DNA of 20,706 nucleotides from Syntrophomonas sp. UBA5288 (GTDB taxonomy: Bacteria > Bacillota > Syntrophomonadia > Syntrophomonadales > Syntrophomonadaceae), in the NCBI GenBank assembly GCA_002408445.1, contig DHSK01000008.1:8960-29665 (forward strand), written 5' to 3'. The translations under genes and the position numbers were made by a program. A model generated the notes under the pieces. That model had not been told where the DNA came from. It worked only from the letters and a program-made list of their open reading frames with translations, and made no database searches. Below, piece by piece: positions 8,171-15,846 of this stretch. Numbering within the stretch: position 1 is the first letter of the stretch; each line of letters begins with the position of its first letter.

Positions 8171-9091
8171 TTATAAAACCACATAACCGTATTCAGAAAT
8201 CACCCGCCTTAGTTCCGCGATATAATCCAGGGCGATCGTGCTCAGATGAGCTTTCTCATTAGCGATCCAGCCCACGCGCATTCTCTCTTCTGTTTCCAGC
8301 GGTACGGAGACGATGTTGTCTCCGTTTAAATCACTGCTTAGAACGCCTGTGCAAATGGTATATCCATTCAGCCCGATCAGCAGATTGAAAAGCGTCGCCC
8401 GATCGCTGACATGAATGGTTTTCTTGTGCGGAGCGGTACTTAATATCTCCTCCGAAAAGTAAAACGAGTTATATTCACCCTGTTCAAAGGCCAGGAAAGG
8501 AAAATCATCCAAGTCTTCGAGCGTGACTGACTTCTTCCGAGCCAGCGGATGAGCCGAACTGATAAAAACATGGGGTCCGGCTTCAAAAAGAGGGTTAAAG
8601 GTCAAGTGATTTTCCTTCAACAATTTCTTAAGCACTTTTTCATTAAAGTCACTGAAATATATAATGCCGATCTCGCTGCGAAGATTCTTTACATCGGCCA
8701 TGATCTCATAGGTCCTCGTTTCACGCAGGGTAAATTCATACTCTTCTACATCCAATGCCAGGAGAAGATTCACAAAGGCATTGACAGCGAAAGCGTAGTG
8801 CTGGGTGGAAACGGAGCAAAGCTGCTTGGAAGGCTTTTTGCCCAGATAGCGCTGTTCCAGAAGTTCAGTCTGCTCGATAACCTGGCGCGCGTAAGCAAGA
8901 AATTCCGTACCGTCGATGGACAATGATATACCTTTGGTGGTCCGGTAAAATATCTCTATGCCCAGCTCGGTTTCAAGCTCTTTGACCGCATTGGAAAGGC
9001 TGGGCTGGGAGATGAAAAGCTGCTTGGCGGCTTCGCTGATCGAACCGCATTCCACTATTTTTATAATGTATCTTAATTGTTGAAGGGTCAT
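8171..9091 (-). CDS. LysR-family regulator, MtaR/CmbR-like
   Basis: LysR-type transcription regulator of 306 residues. The N-terminal winged helix-turn-helix (about 1-60) reads TLQQLRYIIKIVECGSISEAA...SQPSLSNAVKELE. A LysR substrate-binding domain covers about 90-300. Several stretches match what I recall of streptococcal MtaR/MetR and lactococcal CmbR: HYAFAVNAFVN, SEIGIIYFSD, HVSDRATLFNLLIGLNGYTICTG. Those proteins control methionine/cysteine genes. The gene converges on metF with a 35-nt gap, and a MET-box stands before metE, so I infer it regulates metEF. It also diverges from ttdAB, an arrangement resembling E. coli ttdR-ttdA, but its sequence argues for sulfur metabolism. The ATG follows an AGGTGAG-like site. 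Confidence 0.9.
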   Translation of the reverse strand: MTLQQLRYIIKIVECGSISEAAKQLFISQPSLSNAVKELETELGIEIFYRTTKGISLSIDGTEFLAYARQVIEQTELLEQRYLGKKPSKQLCSVSTQHYAFAVNAFVNLLLALDVEEYEFTLRETRTYEIMADVKNLRSEIGIIYFSDFNEKVLKKLLKENHLTFNPLFEAGPHVFISSAHPLARKKSVTLEDLDDFPFLAFEQGEYNSFYFSEEILSTAPHKKTIHVSDRATLFNLLIGLNGYTICTGVLSSDLNGDNIVSVPLETEERMRVGWIANEKAHLSTIALDYIAELRRVISEYGYVVL

Positions 9092-9153
9092 AACTCACCT
9101 GCTTACCATGTTTTTAGAATACATTGGGTCGGCCATTCAAAATGCTTACATAT

Positions 9154-9159
9154 ATTATA
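9154..9159 (-). promoter_or_regulatory. Possible -10 box for the LysR gene
   Basis: TATAAT reads on the minus strand about 63 nt upstream of the LysR start, without a good -35. No second MET-box is visible in 9092-9276, so I see no direct sign of autoregulation by the same dyad. Confidence 0.35.
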
Positions 9160-9276
9160 TCCAAATTTCTTATCTCCTGTTTATGATTACCGGCCCCAAC
9201 TGCACACATTTAGATCAGGAAGGCAATCCTTTAACAGCTTGTAAGCGAGTAAATTTGGTAAAAATCAGATGTAGTC

Positions 9277-9444
9277 ATATGAGAGTTTTGCATAATAAAC
9301 TTTGCGAATGTCATCCTGAGGCAAAGCCGAAGGATCTTGCAGTCTCCGAGATGGAAAGATCCTTCACTACGTTCAGGATGACAAAAAGACGTTATTCATA
9401 GCAATGACAAATGGGTTTTTTGGAATTATGCAAAACTCTCATAT
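9277..9444. mobile_element. MITE-like element with perfect 20-bp terminal inverted repeats
   Basis: Bases 9277-9296 (ATATGAGAGTTTTGCATAAT) are the exact reverse complement of 9425-9444. Between them lies an inner imperfect palindrome, TGTCATCCTGAG...AAGGATCTT / AAGATCCTT...CAGGATGACA (about 9309-9383). The total is 168 bp, with no transposase. Related pieces occur at 1-70, 4789-4886 (which shares the same right terminus) and 18247-18328. The short palindromic ATAT at both tips could be a target duplication, but I cannot prove it. A 97-codon plus-strand open frame (9108-9401) runs through the element and is not believable as a gene. The element accounts for most of the 429-nt gap between the LysR gene and ttdA. 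Confidence 0.75.
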
Positions 9445-9476
9445 AAAAGTCAATCGGAATTAATAGAAAATTACGC

Positions 9477-9482
9477 TATAAT
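9477..9482 (+). promoter_or_regulatory. Probable -10 box of ttdAB, inside a 7-bp dyad
   Basis: TATAAT lies 38 nt before the ttdA ATG. It is bracketed by the inverted repeat TTAATAG (9460-9466) and CTATTAA (9493-9499), and the right arm overlaps the palindrome AATAGCTATT. This could be an operator. The -35 region is poor. The ribosome site TTGGAGGA is at 9506-9513. Confidence 0.45.
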
Positions 9483-9520
9483 ACTAGAATAGCTATTAAT
9501 ATTTGTTGGAGGAACCTGAA

Positions 9521-10420
9521 ATGAATAAGAAAGAACAACGTGAAAGATTTATCGATATTATAGCTGGGTTCACTGCGTATATCGCAAAATATCTTCCTGA
9601 TGATGTTTTAGTAAAACTACAGGAACTAAGAGAAAAAGAAGATGCCCCTTTAGCCAAGATTATTTATGAGGCCATGTTTAACGATTTAAAGATGGCCAAA
9701 GAGTTGGACCGGCCCTGTTGCCAGGATACGGGGGTGATTCAGTATTTTGTCCAGGTCGGAACGAGATTCCCCTTGATTGATGAGATTGAGGATTGCTTGC
9801 AAGAAGCAGTTAAGAAGGCTACCATTATTGGACCTTTACGTCATAATGCGGTGGAAGTCTTCGATGAAAAGAACACCGGAAATAATGTAGGTACCCGAGT
9901 ACCGTGGATAGATTGGGAAATTATCCCTAACAGTGATGATGTGAAAATCTATGTATATATGGCTGGAGGAGGTTGCAGTCTTCCTGGAACAGCAAAGGTT
10001 TTGATGCCCTTAGAAGGTTACGAAGGTGTAGTAGAATTTGTTTTCAACCAGATAACTTCTTACGGAATTAATGCCTGTCCGCCGCTTCTAGTCGGTATTG
10101 GCATCGCCGGTTCGGCAGACGTTGCTGCTAAGCTTTCCAAAAAAGCGTTGTTGCGTCCGATAGGTTCGCATAATAGTAATCCACGAGGGGCAGAATTGGA
10201 GTCGCTGATAGAAAATGGACTAAATACACTTAAAATTGGGCCAGGAGGTCTCGGCGGCGAGAACTCTGTAATGGGAGTTCATATTGAACAGGCTGCTAGA
10301 CATCCAGCCACGATTGCAGTCGGTTTATCAACAGGTTGCTGGGCTCACCGGAGAGGTCTGATTAAGATCAATGCTCATCTGGAATATGAAACGATTTCTC
10401 ACAAAGGAGCAATACTATGA
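9521..10420 (+). CDS. ttdA: L(+)-tartrate dehydratase, alpha subunit
   Basis: Catalytic iron-sulfur subunit of the class I fumarase/tartrate dehydratase family; with the beta subunit it converts L(+)-tartrate to oxaloacetate and water. It has 299 residues against 303 for E. coli TtdA, and it closely resembles that protein as I remember it: RPCCQDTG, PLRHNAVEVFDEKNTG, VYMAGGGCSLPG, KVLMPLEGYEGVV, STGCWAHRRG. The three cluster cysteines are probably C67, C186 and C273. I chose ATG 9521 (TTGGAGGA 7 nt upstream) rather than the TTG at 9503. It overlaps ttdB by 4 nt (ATGA). A two-subunit fumarase is the main alternative, but the match to TtdA over TtdB-type partners favours tartrate. No tartrate transporter is nearby. 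Confidence 0.88.
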   Translation: MNKKEQRERFIDIIAGFTAYIAKYLPDDVLVKLQELREKEDAPLAKIIYEAMFNDLKMAKELDRPCCQDTGVIQYFVQVGTRFPLIDEIEDCLQEAVKKATIIGPLRHNAVEVFDEKNTGNNVGTRVPWIDWEIIPNSDDVKIYVYMAGGGCSLPGTAKVLMPLEGYEGVVEFVFNQITSYGINACPPLLVGIGIAGSADVAAKLSKKALLRPIGSHNSNPRGAELESLIENGLNTLKIGPGGLGGENSVMGVHIEQAARHPATIAVGLSTGCWAHRRGLIKINAHLEYETISHKGAIL

Positions 10421-11034
10421 GCAGAAAAATACTGACTACTCCCATAAAAGATGAAGATATACAAGACCTCACAATAGGCGATATTGTTTATTTAAATGGT
10501 TATCTAATAACCGGCCGGGATGATGTGCATCAGCGCTTAATCAAACAGCATAAAGAGTTGCCGGTTCAATTGGCTGGTAAAGCCATTTTTCACGCCGGAC
10601 CCATTATGCAGGAAATAAAGGGCCAACCGGGAAAATACAGGGTAATCTCTATTGGACCTACGACTAGTATGCGAATGGAAAAGTACGAGAAGGAGTTCAT
10701 CACCCAAACCGGCGTCAAACTTATTGTCGGTAAAGGCGGGATGGGTCAAAATACAGTAGTAGGCTGTCAGGAGAATAAGGCAATTCACACTGTTTTCCCC
10801 GGAGGATGTGCGGTACTGGCAGCCAACTGTGTGGAAGAAGTTGAAGATGTGGAATGGCTGGATCTGGGAATGCCGGAGGCTATGTGGATCATGCGGGTGA
10901 AGGAATTTGGCCCGCTGATTGTATCTATTGATACAAAAGGAAATAATCTTTTTGAAAATAATAAAGCTGCTTTTAATTTGAAGAAGTATAGTGTCGTGGA
11001 GGAAATCTGCAAACACGTAGATTATTTGGAGTAA
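10417..11034 (+). CDS. ttdB: L(+)-tartrate dehydratase, beta subunit
   Basis: Partner subunit of the dehydratase, 205 residues (E. coli TtdB 201). Shared landmarks are KILTTPIKDEDIQDL, GKAIFHAGPIM, ISIGPTTSMRME, TGVKLIVGKGGMG, FPGGCAVLAA, RVKEFGPLIVSIDTKGNN and the closing VEEICKHVDYLE. This swivel-type domain completes the active site of the alpha subunit. The ATG overlaps the ttdA stop by 4 nt, with AAAGGAG at 10403-10409, so the two are translationally coupled and should be made in equal amounts. A strong hairpin follows about 84 nt downstream. Confidence 0.88.
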   Translation: MSRKILTTPIKDEDIQDLTIGDIVYLNGYLITGRDDVHQRLIKQHKELPVQLAGKAIFHAGPIMQEIKGQPGKYRVISIGPTTSMRMEKYEKEFITQTGVKLIVGKGGMGQNTVVGCQENKAIHTVFPGGCAVLAANCVEEVEDVEWLDLGMPEAMWIMRVKEFGPLIVSIDTKGNNLFENNKAAFNLKKYSVVEEICKHVDYLE

Positions 11035-11117
11035 ATCTCTACATTAAAAAAGGCTGAATTCTTAAATTCTTGTCGTCCTCAGGCATTTTCCGCTTTATTT
11101 TATCATAATTAAAACTA

Positions 11118-11151
11118 AACCCCCTGATAAAATTAGTTTTATCAGGGGGTT
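11118..11151. terminator. Bidirectional intrinsic terminator between ttdB and the activase gene
   Basis: Perfect 15-bp stem: AACCCCCTGATAAAA (11118-11132) and TTTTATCAGGGGGTT (11137-11151), with a 4-nt loop TTAG. On the plus strand it is followed by TCTTTGG; on the minus strand by TAGTTTTAATT, a better T-rich tail. It lies between convergent genes (ttdB ends 11034, activase ends 11194), so it probably stops transcription from both sides. Confidence 0.85.
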
Positions 11152-11193
11152 CTTTGGCAGTCTGTGGGCTATTGTACAACACGCCCGCTGTGT

Positions 11194-14100
11194 TTATGCT
11201 TGGCCGGCAATGATATCGCCCGGTTTCTCTTTATGGCCAGCTTCTTTCGGGGTCTGCATATTCTTAAAAGCAACGGAAAGCATCAGTTTCAGGCGGTTCA
11301 GCTGATTGACTTCACTGGCCCCGGGGTCATAGTCGATCGCAGTTATATTGGCCCGGGGATAATGTCTTTTTAGTTCCTTTATCATACCTTTGCCGGTAAC
11401 ATGGTTGGGAAGGCAGCCAAAAGGCTGTACACAGACGATATTGGGAACATGGTCATTAATCAAATCAATCATCTCGGCGGTCAGGAACCACCCTTCCCCG
11501 CAACGATGTCCCAGCGACAGGATGTTGCTCGCCAGAGATGCTTTATGGTAAATAGATTTGGGAGCATGGAAACGCTTGCTTTTTTCCAAAAGGGAATTCA
11601 TCAGTTTGCGCCGGTTTTCCAGGTAATTAATAAACCATTTGCCCACCAGTAAATCACGTTTGTTGCCTGACATATACTGAGCTTCAAAGATATTATCATA
11701 GGCGCAATAAAGGAAAAAGTCCATCAGATCAGGCATTATCACTTCAGCGCCTTCCTCTTCCAAAGTCCGTACAATATGGTTGTTGGCCACCGGATGGTAT
11801 TTGACCAGTATTTCACCTACTACCCCTACCGGGGGTTTGGCGGTGTTGGCTATTTCAAGCTGGTCGAATTCATCCACTATCCCCTTCAGGTTAGTTTCAA
11901 AATTCTGTTTAGTACCGGAGGCCAGCTGCTCTTTACAGCGCTCGGCCCATCTTTCATAAAGCATATTGGCCGAACCGGGAATTTTTTCATAAGGCCTTAC
12001 CCGGTGCAGGACCCGCATGAGTAAATCGCCATATATGACAGCGGTGATAGCTTTTTTGAACAGGCCGAAACTAATATTAAAGCCGGGATTTTTTTCGGAG
12101 CCGTAAAGGTTGGCCGACAGTACCGGAATATCAGCGAAGCCCGCCTCTTTTAAAGCCTTTCTCAAAAGGCTGATATAATTGGTGGCCCGGCATCCCCCAC
12201 CGGTCTGGCTGATTACTACCGAGGTATGGTTAAGGTCGTATTTGCCTGACTGCAGGGCTTCCACCAGCTGTCCAATGACAATGATGGCCGGATAACAAGC
12301 ATCATTGTTAACATATTTTAGTCCTACCTCCACCGCATTCTTGGTTACGGTGGAAAGCAGTTCAATATTGTATCCTTCCGTTTTAAACACTTCCTGCAGA
12401 AATTCAAAATGCATAGGCGCCATCTGTGGGAAGAGCAGGGTATGGCTCTGTTTCATGGCTTTGGTGAAAACTATGCGCGGCTGGCAATAAGAGGTCATCT
12501 CATGTTCCGATCCTTTGTTTTCCCGCCCGATCGCCGCCACTAAAGAACGAAGTCTGATTTTGGCAGCGCCCAGATTGGCTCCCTCATCTATTTTAAGCAC
12601 GGTGTAAATTTTGCCCCTGGAGCTCAGGATCTCCTGTACCTCATCGGTGGTTATAGCATCAAGTCCGCAGCCGAAAGAATTAAGCTGTACCAGTTCCAGC
12701 TGGGGCTGGGTGGTAACGAAACTGGCGGCCGCATAGAGCCGGGAATGATACATCCATTGGTCCACTACCCGAATGGGTCTTTCCACCGTTCCCAGGTGGG
12801 CCACGGAATCTTCGGTAAGGACCGCCATGCCCAGGGAATTTATGATTTCCGGCAGACCATGGTTTATTTCCGGATCAAGATGATAAGGCCGGCCGGCCAG
12901 AACGATGCCTTTCTTGCCATTTTCCTTCAGGTAATCTACCACTTCTTCACCTTTTTGGCGAATGTCTGCTTTAAAGCGTGCATCCTCCTGCCAGGCCCGG
13001 CTCACCGCACGGGTAATTTCCTTTTTGGAAACCCCCAGGAATCCCAGCTCCTGATACAGCCTGATAATAAGCTGTTTCTTATTATCATAAGGGAGGAAGG
13101 GATTTATTAAATTAACCTGGTTGTGCCGGATTATATCCATATTGTTTTTTATAACTTCAGGATAGGAAATAACCATAGGACAGTTAAAATCGTTATTAGC
13201 GCCAGTCTGTTCCATCCGTTCATGGGGTATGGAGGGATAGAAAATCAGCTTCAGGCCCTGGTTGATCAGAGCCGCGATATGGCCGTGCACCAGTTTGGCA
13301 GGGAAACAGGCGGTATCCGAAGGTATGGTTTCACTGCCCAGTTCATACAGGTCATGGGAAGAACGCGGTGATGTTACCACTCTAAATCCCAGATTGGTAA
13401 AAAAAGTAAACCAAAAGGGGTAATTTTCGTACATGTTAAGAACCATAGGAATGCCAATGACGCCTCTCTTAGCCTCTTCTTCGGGCAAAGGCTCATAATC
13501 CAGCAGACGTTTATACTTGTAATCATATAGATTGGGAAGCGCCGGTTTTTTACTGTCTTTTCCCATGGCCTTTTCACAGCGGTTGCCCGATATGAACCGT
13601 CCGCCGTCCTGAAAGCTGTTAATGGTAAGCAGGCAATTGTTGCCGCACCCTCCGCACCGGGTAAATTTAGTCTTAAAGGAAAACTCATCTAACCGCTCTC
13701 TGGTTAAAATTGTGCTCGGCTGCTCGTTTTGACTACGGTCCCGGGCAATCAGAGCCGCCCCGAAAGCCCCCATTAAGGGAGCAATGTTGGGCCTTATCAC
13801 TTCTTTACCGGTAATGATTTCGAAACTTTTCAAAATGGCATCGTTTTGAAAGGTCCCGCCCTGTACTACAATCTTTTCGCCCAGTTCGGAAGGGTCTCGC
13901 ATTTTTATGACTTTAAATAAAGCATTTTTGATGACGGAATAAGAAAGACCGGCCGAGATATCTCCCAGCGTCGCCCCTTCTTTCTGGGCCTGTTTTACCA
14001 TCGAGTTCATAAAAACAGTGCAGCGGGAGCCCAGGTCTACCGGGTGCGATGCTTGGAGCGCCAGCCCGGCAAAATCTTGCACCGGAATATTTAAGGAATG

Positions 14101-15468
14101 GGCAAATCCCTCAATAAAGGAACCGCAGCCGGATGAACAGGCTTCATTCAGCATGATGCTGTTGATGACCCCGTCCTTGATTTTAAGGCACTTCATATCC
14201 TGCCCGCCAATATCCAGTATCAAATCTACCCCGGGATTGAAAAAACGGGCTGCGGTATAGTGGGCTATGGTTTCCACTTCGCCCACATCAACATGCAGGG
14301 CCGCCTTTAAAAGCCCTTCCCCGTATCCGGTTACCGCTGTCCAGGCAATTTTAGCCGTGGCCGGCATCCGGTCATAGAGGTCTTTTAAAATATTCACAGC
14401 CGAGTTCAGAGGACTTCCGGTATTGTTACCATAGTAAGAATACAGGAGAGCCCCGTTTTCATCTATCAAAGCGGCCTTGGTGGTGGTCGAACCGGCGTCT
14501 ATACCTAAAAAGCACGGGCCGGCAAAGGATGCCAGATCCTTCTGCTTTAGGTTGTGAGCATTATGGCGCTGCTGAAATTCATCCAGTTCCCGGTCATCTT
14601 GGAAAAGCGGCTGCAGGTAGGAGACCTCATGTTCTGAGGTGTCGTGATGCTCCAGACGTTTAATCAAAGTAGGCAGATTGGTAACTTCGGCCGATGATGA
14701 GGCCATCGCCGCGCCCATGGCCACGAAGAATTGTCCCTGTTCCGGGAATAGGGCCTGGCTGTCATTAAGTTTCAGAGTATCTTTAAATCTTTGGCGCAGT
14801 TCGGGCAGGAAATACAAAGGACCGCCCAAAAAGGCGACATTTCCTCTTATAGACTTGCCGCAGGCCAAGCCGCTGATGGTCTGATTGACCACGGCCTGAA
14901 AAACTGAAGCAGCAATGTCTTCCTTGCGGGCACCTTCATTTAAGAGTACCTGAATGTCAGTTTTGGCAAAAACCCCGCAGCGGGCTGCCACCGGATAGAT
15001 AGTGGAGTGGTGTTGGGCCATTTCATTAAGGCCGATGGTGTCTGTCCCCAGGAGGGTAGCCATTTGATCAATAAAAGCACCGGTTCCTCCGGCACAAATG
15101 CCATTCATCCTTTGATCCAGACCGCCTTTAAAGAAGGTGATCTTGGCATCTTCTCCTCCCAGTTCGATGGCTACGTCGGTTTGAGGGATTAACTTGTCAA
15201 TGGTTTTATTGCAGGCGATTACTTCCTGAATATGTTCGATGCCCAACCAGGATGAGAGGGCAAGCCCGGCTGAACCGCTTACCATAACGGTGAGCGGACG
15301 ATTGCCTACCTGCTCAAAAGCATTATTCAGCAGTTCCGCGGTGTACCGTTTAGTCTCGGCATAATGACGTTGATATTTTTTGTAGAGGATGGTCCCGTTA
15401 TCGTCCGTTATAACTAATTTTACTGTAGTTGATCCTACATCCAAGCCCATACGAAGTGTATCGACCAT
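11194..15468 (-). CDS. Giant 2-hydroxyacyl-CoA dehydratase activase fusion (two BadF/HgdC domains + DUF2229/HgdB-like)
   Basis: 1,424 residues. Two tandem ASKHA ATPase domains of the BadF/BcrD/HgdC activator type occupy about 1-255 (GLDVGSTTVK) and 320-575 (GIDAGSTTTK). Both keep the cysteines that bridge the [4Fe-4S] cluster in activators: C125 (NGICAGGTGAF) with C164 (ARCGVF), and C444 (NEACSSGCGSF) with C483 (SRCTVF). A C-x2-C-x3-C motif at 605/608/612, plus C631, follows. The rest (about 640-1424) is DUF2229- and HgdB-like, with repeated conserved Cys contexts: DTACFPAK, DFNCPMVI, SFGCGLDA, NDACYPAI, GGGCRATN, FGCLPNH. Smaller activators drive ATP-dependent electron transfer to dehydratases. 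The job of these fusions is not established to my knowledge. Single-gene unit. The ATG follows GGAGGT. Cytoplasmic and expected to be oxygen-sensitive. Confidence 0.9.
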   Translation of the reverse strand: MVDTLRMGLDVGSTTVKLVITDDNGTILYKKYQRHYAETKRYTAELLNNAFEQVGNRPLTVMVSGSAGLALSSWLGIEHIQEVIACNKTIDKLIPQTDVAIELGGEDAKITFFKGGLDQRMNGICAGGTGAFIDQMATLLGTDTIGLNEMAQHHSTIYPVAARCGVFAKTDIQVLLNEGARKEDIAASVFQAVVNQTISGLACGKSIRGNVAFLGGPLYFLPELRQRFKDTLKLNDSQALFPEQGQFFVAMGAAMASSSAEVTNLPTLIKRLEHHDTSEHEVSYLQPLFQDDRELDEFQQRHNAHNLKQKDLASFAGPCFLGIDAGSTTTKAALIDENGALLYSYYGNNTGSPLNSAVNILKDLYDRMPATAKIAWTAVTGYGEGLLKAALHVDVGEVETIAHYTAARFFNPGVDLILDIGGQDMKCLKIKDGVINSIMLNEACSSGCGSFIEGFAHSLNIPVQDFAGLALQASHPVDLGSRCTVFMNSMVKQAQKEGATLGDISAGLSYSVIKNALFKVIKMRDPSELGEKIVVQGGTFQNDAILKSFEIITGKEVIRPNIAPLMGAFGAALIARDRSQNEQPSTILTRERLDEFSFKTKFTRCGGCGNNCLLTINSFQDGGRFISGNRCEKAMGKDSKKPALPNLYDYKYKRLLDYEPLPEEEAKRGVIGIPMVLNMYENYPFWFTFFTNLGFRVVTSPRSSHDLYELGSETIPSDTACFPAKLVHGHIAALINQGLKLIFYPSIPHERMEQTGANNDFNCPMVISYPEVIKNNMDIIRHNQVNLINPFLPYDNKKQLIIRLYQELGFLGVSKKEITRAVSRAWQEDARFKADIRQKGEEVVDYLKENGKKGIVLAGRPYHLDPEINHGLPEIINSLGMAVLTEDSVAHLGTVERPIRVVDQWMYHSRLYAAASFVTTQPQLELVQLNSFGCGLDAITTDEVQEILSSRGKIYTVLKIDEGANLGAAKIRLRSLVAAIGRENKGSEHEMTSYCQPRIVFTKAMKQSHTLLFPQMAPMHFEFLQEVFKTEGYNIELLSTVTKNAVEVGLKYVNNDACYPAIIVIGQLVEALQSGKYDLNHTSVVISQTGGGCRATNYISLLRKALKEAGFADIPVLSANLYGSEKNPGFNISFGLFKKAITAVIYGDLLMRVLHRVRPYEKIPGSANMLYERWAERCKEQLASGTKQNFETNLKGIVDEFDQLEIANTAKPPVGVVGEILVKYHPVANNHIVRTLEEEGAEVIMPDLMDFFLYCAYDNIFEAQYMSGNKRDLLVGKWFINYLENRRKLMNSLLEKSKRFHAPKSIYHKASLASNILSLGHRCGEGWFLTAEMIDLINDHVPNIVCVQPFGCLPNHVTGKGMIKELKRHYPRANITAIDYDPGASEVNQLNRLKLMLSVAFKNMQTPKEAGHKEKPGDIIAGQA

Positions 15469-15508
15469 TATTAAAATTACCTCCAGCTAAAGTTATGGGG
15501 TTGACGGA

Positions 15509-15549
15509 GCCATGTCATATAGAATTTTATATTATATTTTAGACATGGC
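15509..15549 (-). promoter_or_regulatory. Promoter region of the activase gene within an 8-bp dyad
   Basis: GCCATGTC (15509-15516) and GACATGGC (15542-15549) form a perfect inverted repeat around a 25-bp AT-only-like spacer. The spacer contains TATAAT on the minus strand (15536-15531), about 63 nt upstream of the ATG. The arms flank the -10 box, which would suit a repressor operator. The -35 is weak. Confidence 0.45.
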
Positions 15550-15577
15550 CTACCCTGATTCCTGCTTTTATTTAAAC

Positions 15578-15604
15578 AAGCCCGGAGAACTGTGTCCCGG
15601 GCTT
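15578..15604 (-). terminator. Terminator-like hairpin downstream of the binding-protein operon
   Basis: AAGCCCGG (15578-15585) pairs with CCGGGCTT (15597-15604) over an 11-nt loop. On the minus strand it is followed by GTTTAAATAAAA, moderately T/A-rich. It would end the operon whose last gene stops at 15843, just before the activase promoter. Confidence 0.55.
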
Positions 15605-15846
15605 ACGGGCATGCGAAGAAGGATAGTCAGAAATCTATAAAATACATTTTTTGTGATAATCAGGCAATACTGCGCTACCATGATGATAATAACCTTGCAG
15701 GAACACGCATTGACGTATATAAGGCACCAGCTGCCATTGCAACCATGGAAGCAACCCGGGCTTTAAAAGAGAGGAGCGAGGAACTTGACCGCCAGGGACG
15801 CGTACCGGCCCCAAAAAGCGGTCAGGAATTGGATATGACCGGTTAG
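15592..15846 (+). pseudogene. Possible remnant of a small unrecognised gene
   Basis: A plus-strand frame of 84 codons occupies the 374-nt gap between two minus-strand genes. Its codon choice and product look protein-like (IKYIFCDNQAILRYHDDNN, GTRIDVYKAPAAIATMEATRALKERSEELDRQGR). Yet its only start codons are a GTG inside the terminator hairpin, with no ribosome site, and late internal ATGs. Its end overlaps the binding-protein stop by 4 nt, tail to tail. I do not recognise the family. It may be the tail of a gene displaced by rearrangement, or chance. Confidence 0.3.

Noticed and set aside
8171..9091. LysR gene as TtdR, the activator of tartrate genes
   Set aside because: It is divergent from ttdAB as in E. 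coli, but the effector-domain stretches resemble MtaR/CmbR, and a MET-box lies before metE. Kept only as a secondary possibility.
9108..9401. Plus-strand open frame of 97 codons
   Set aside because: It runs through the MITE-like element and its inverted repeats, and the composition is not protein-like.
9277..9444. CRISPR-like array because of repeated GGATGACA-type words
   Set aside because: The repeats are inverted rather than regularly spaced direct repeats, there are no spacers of uniform length, and no cas genes are present.
11164..15192. Numerous 60-120 codon plus-strand frames opposite the large activase gene
   Set aside because: All are antisense shadows of one continuous 1,424-codon gene with clear domains. 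None has a ribosome site or a recognisable product.
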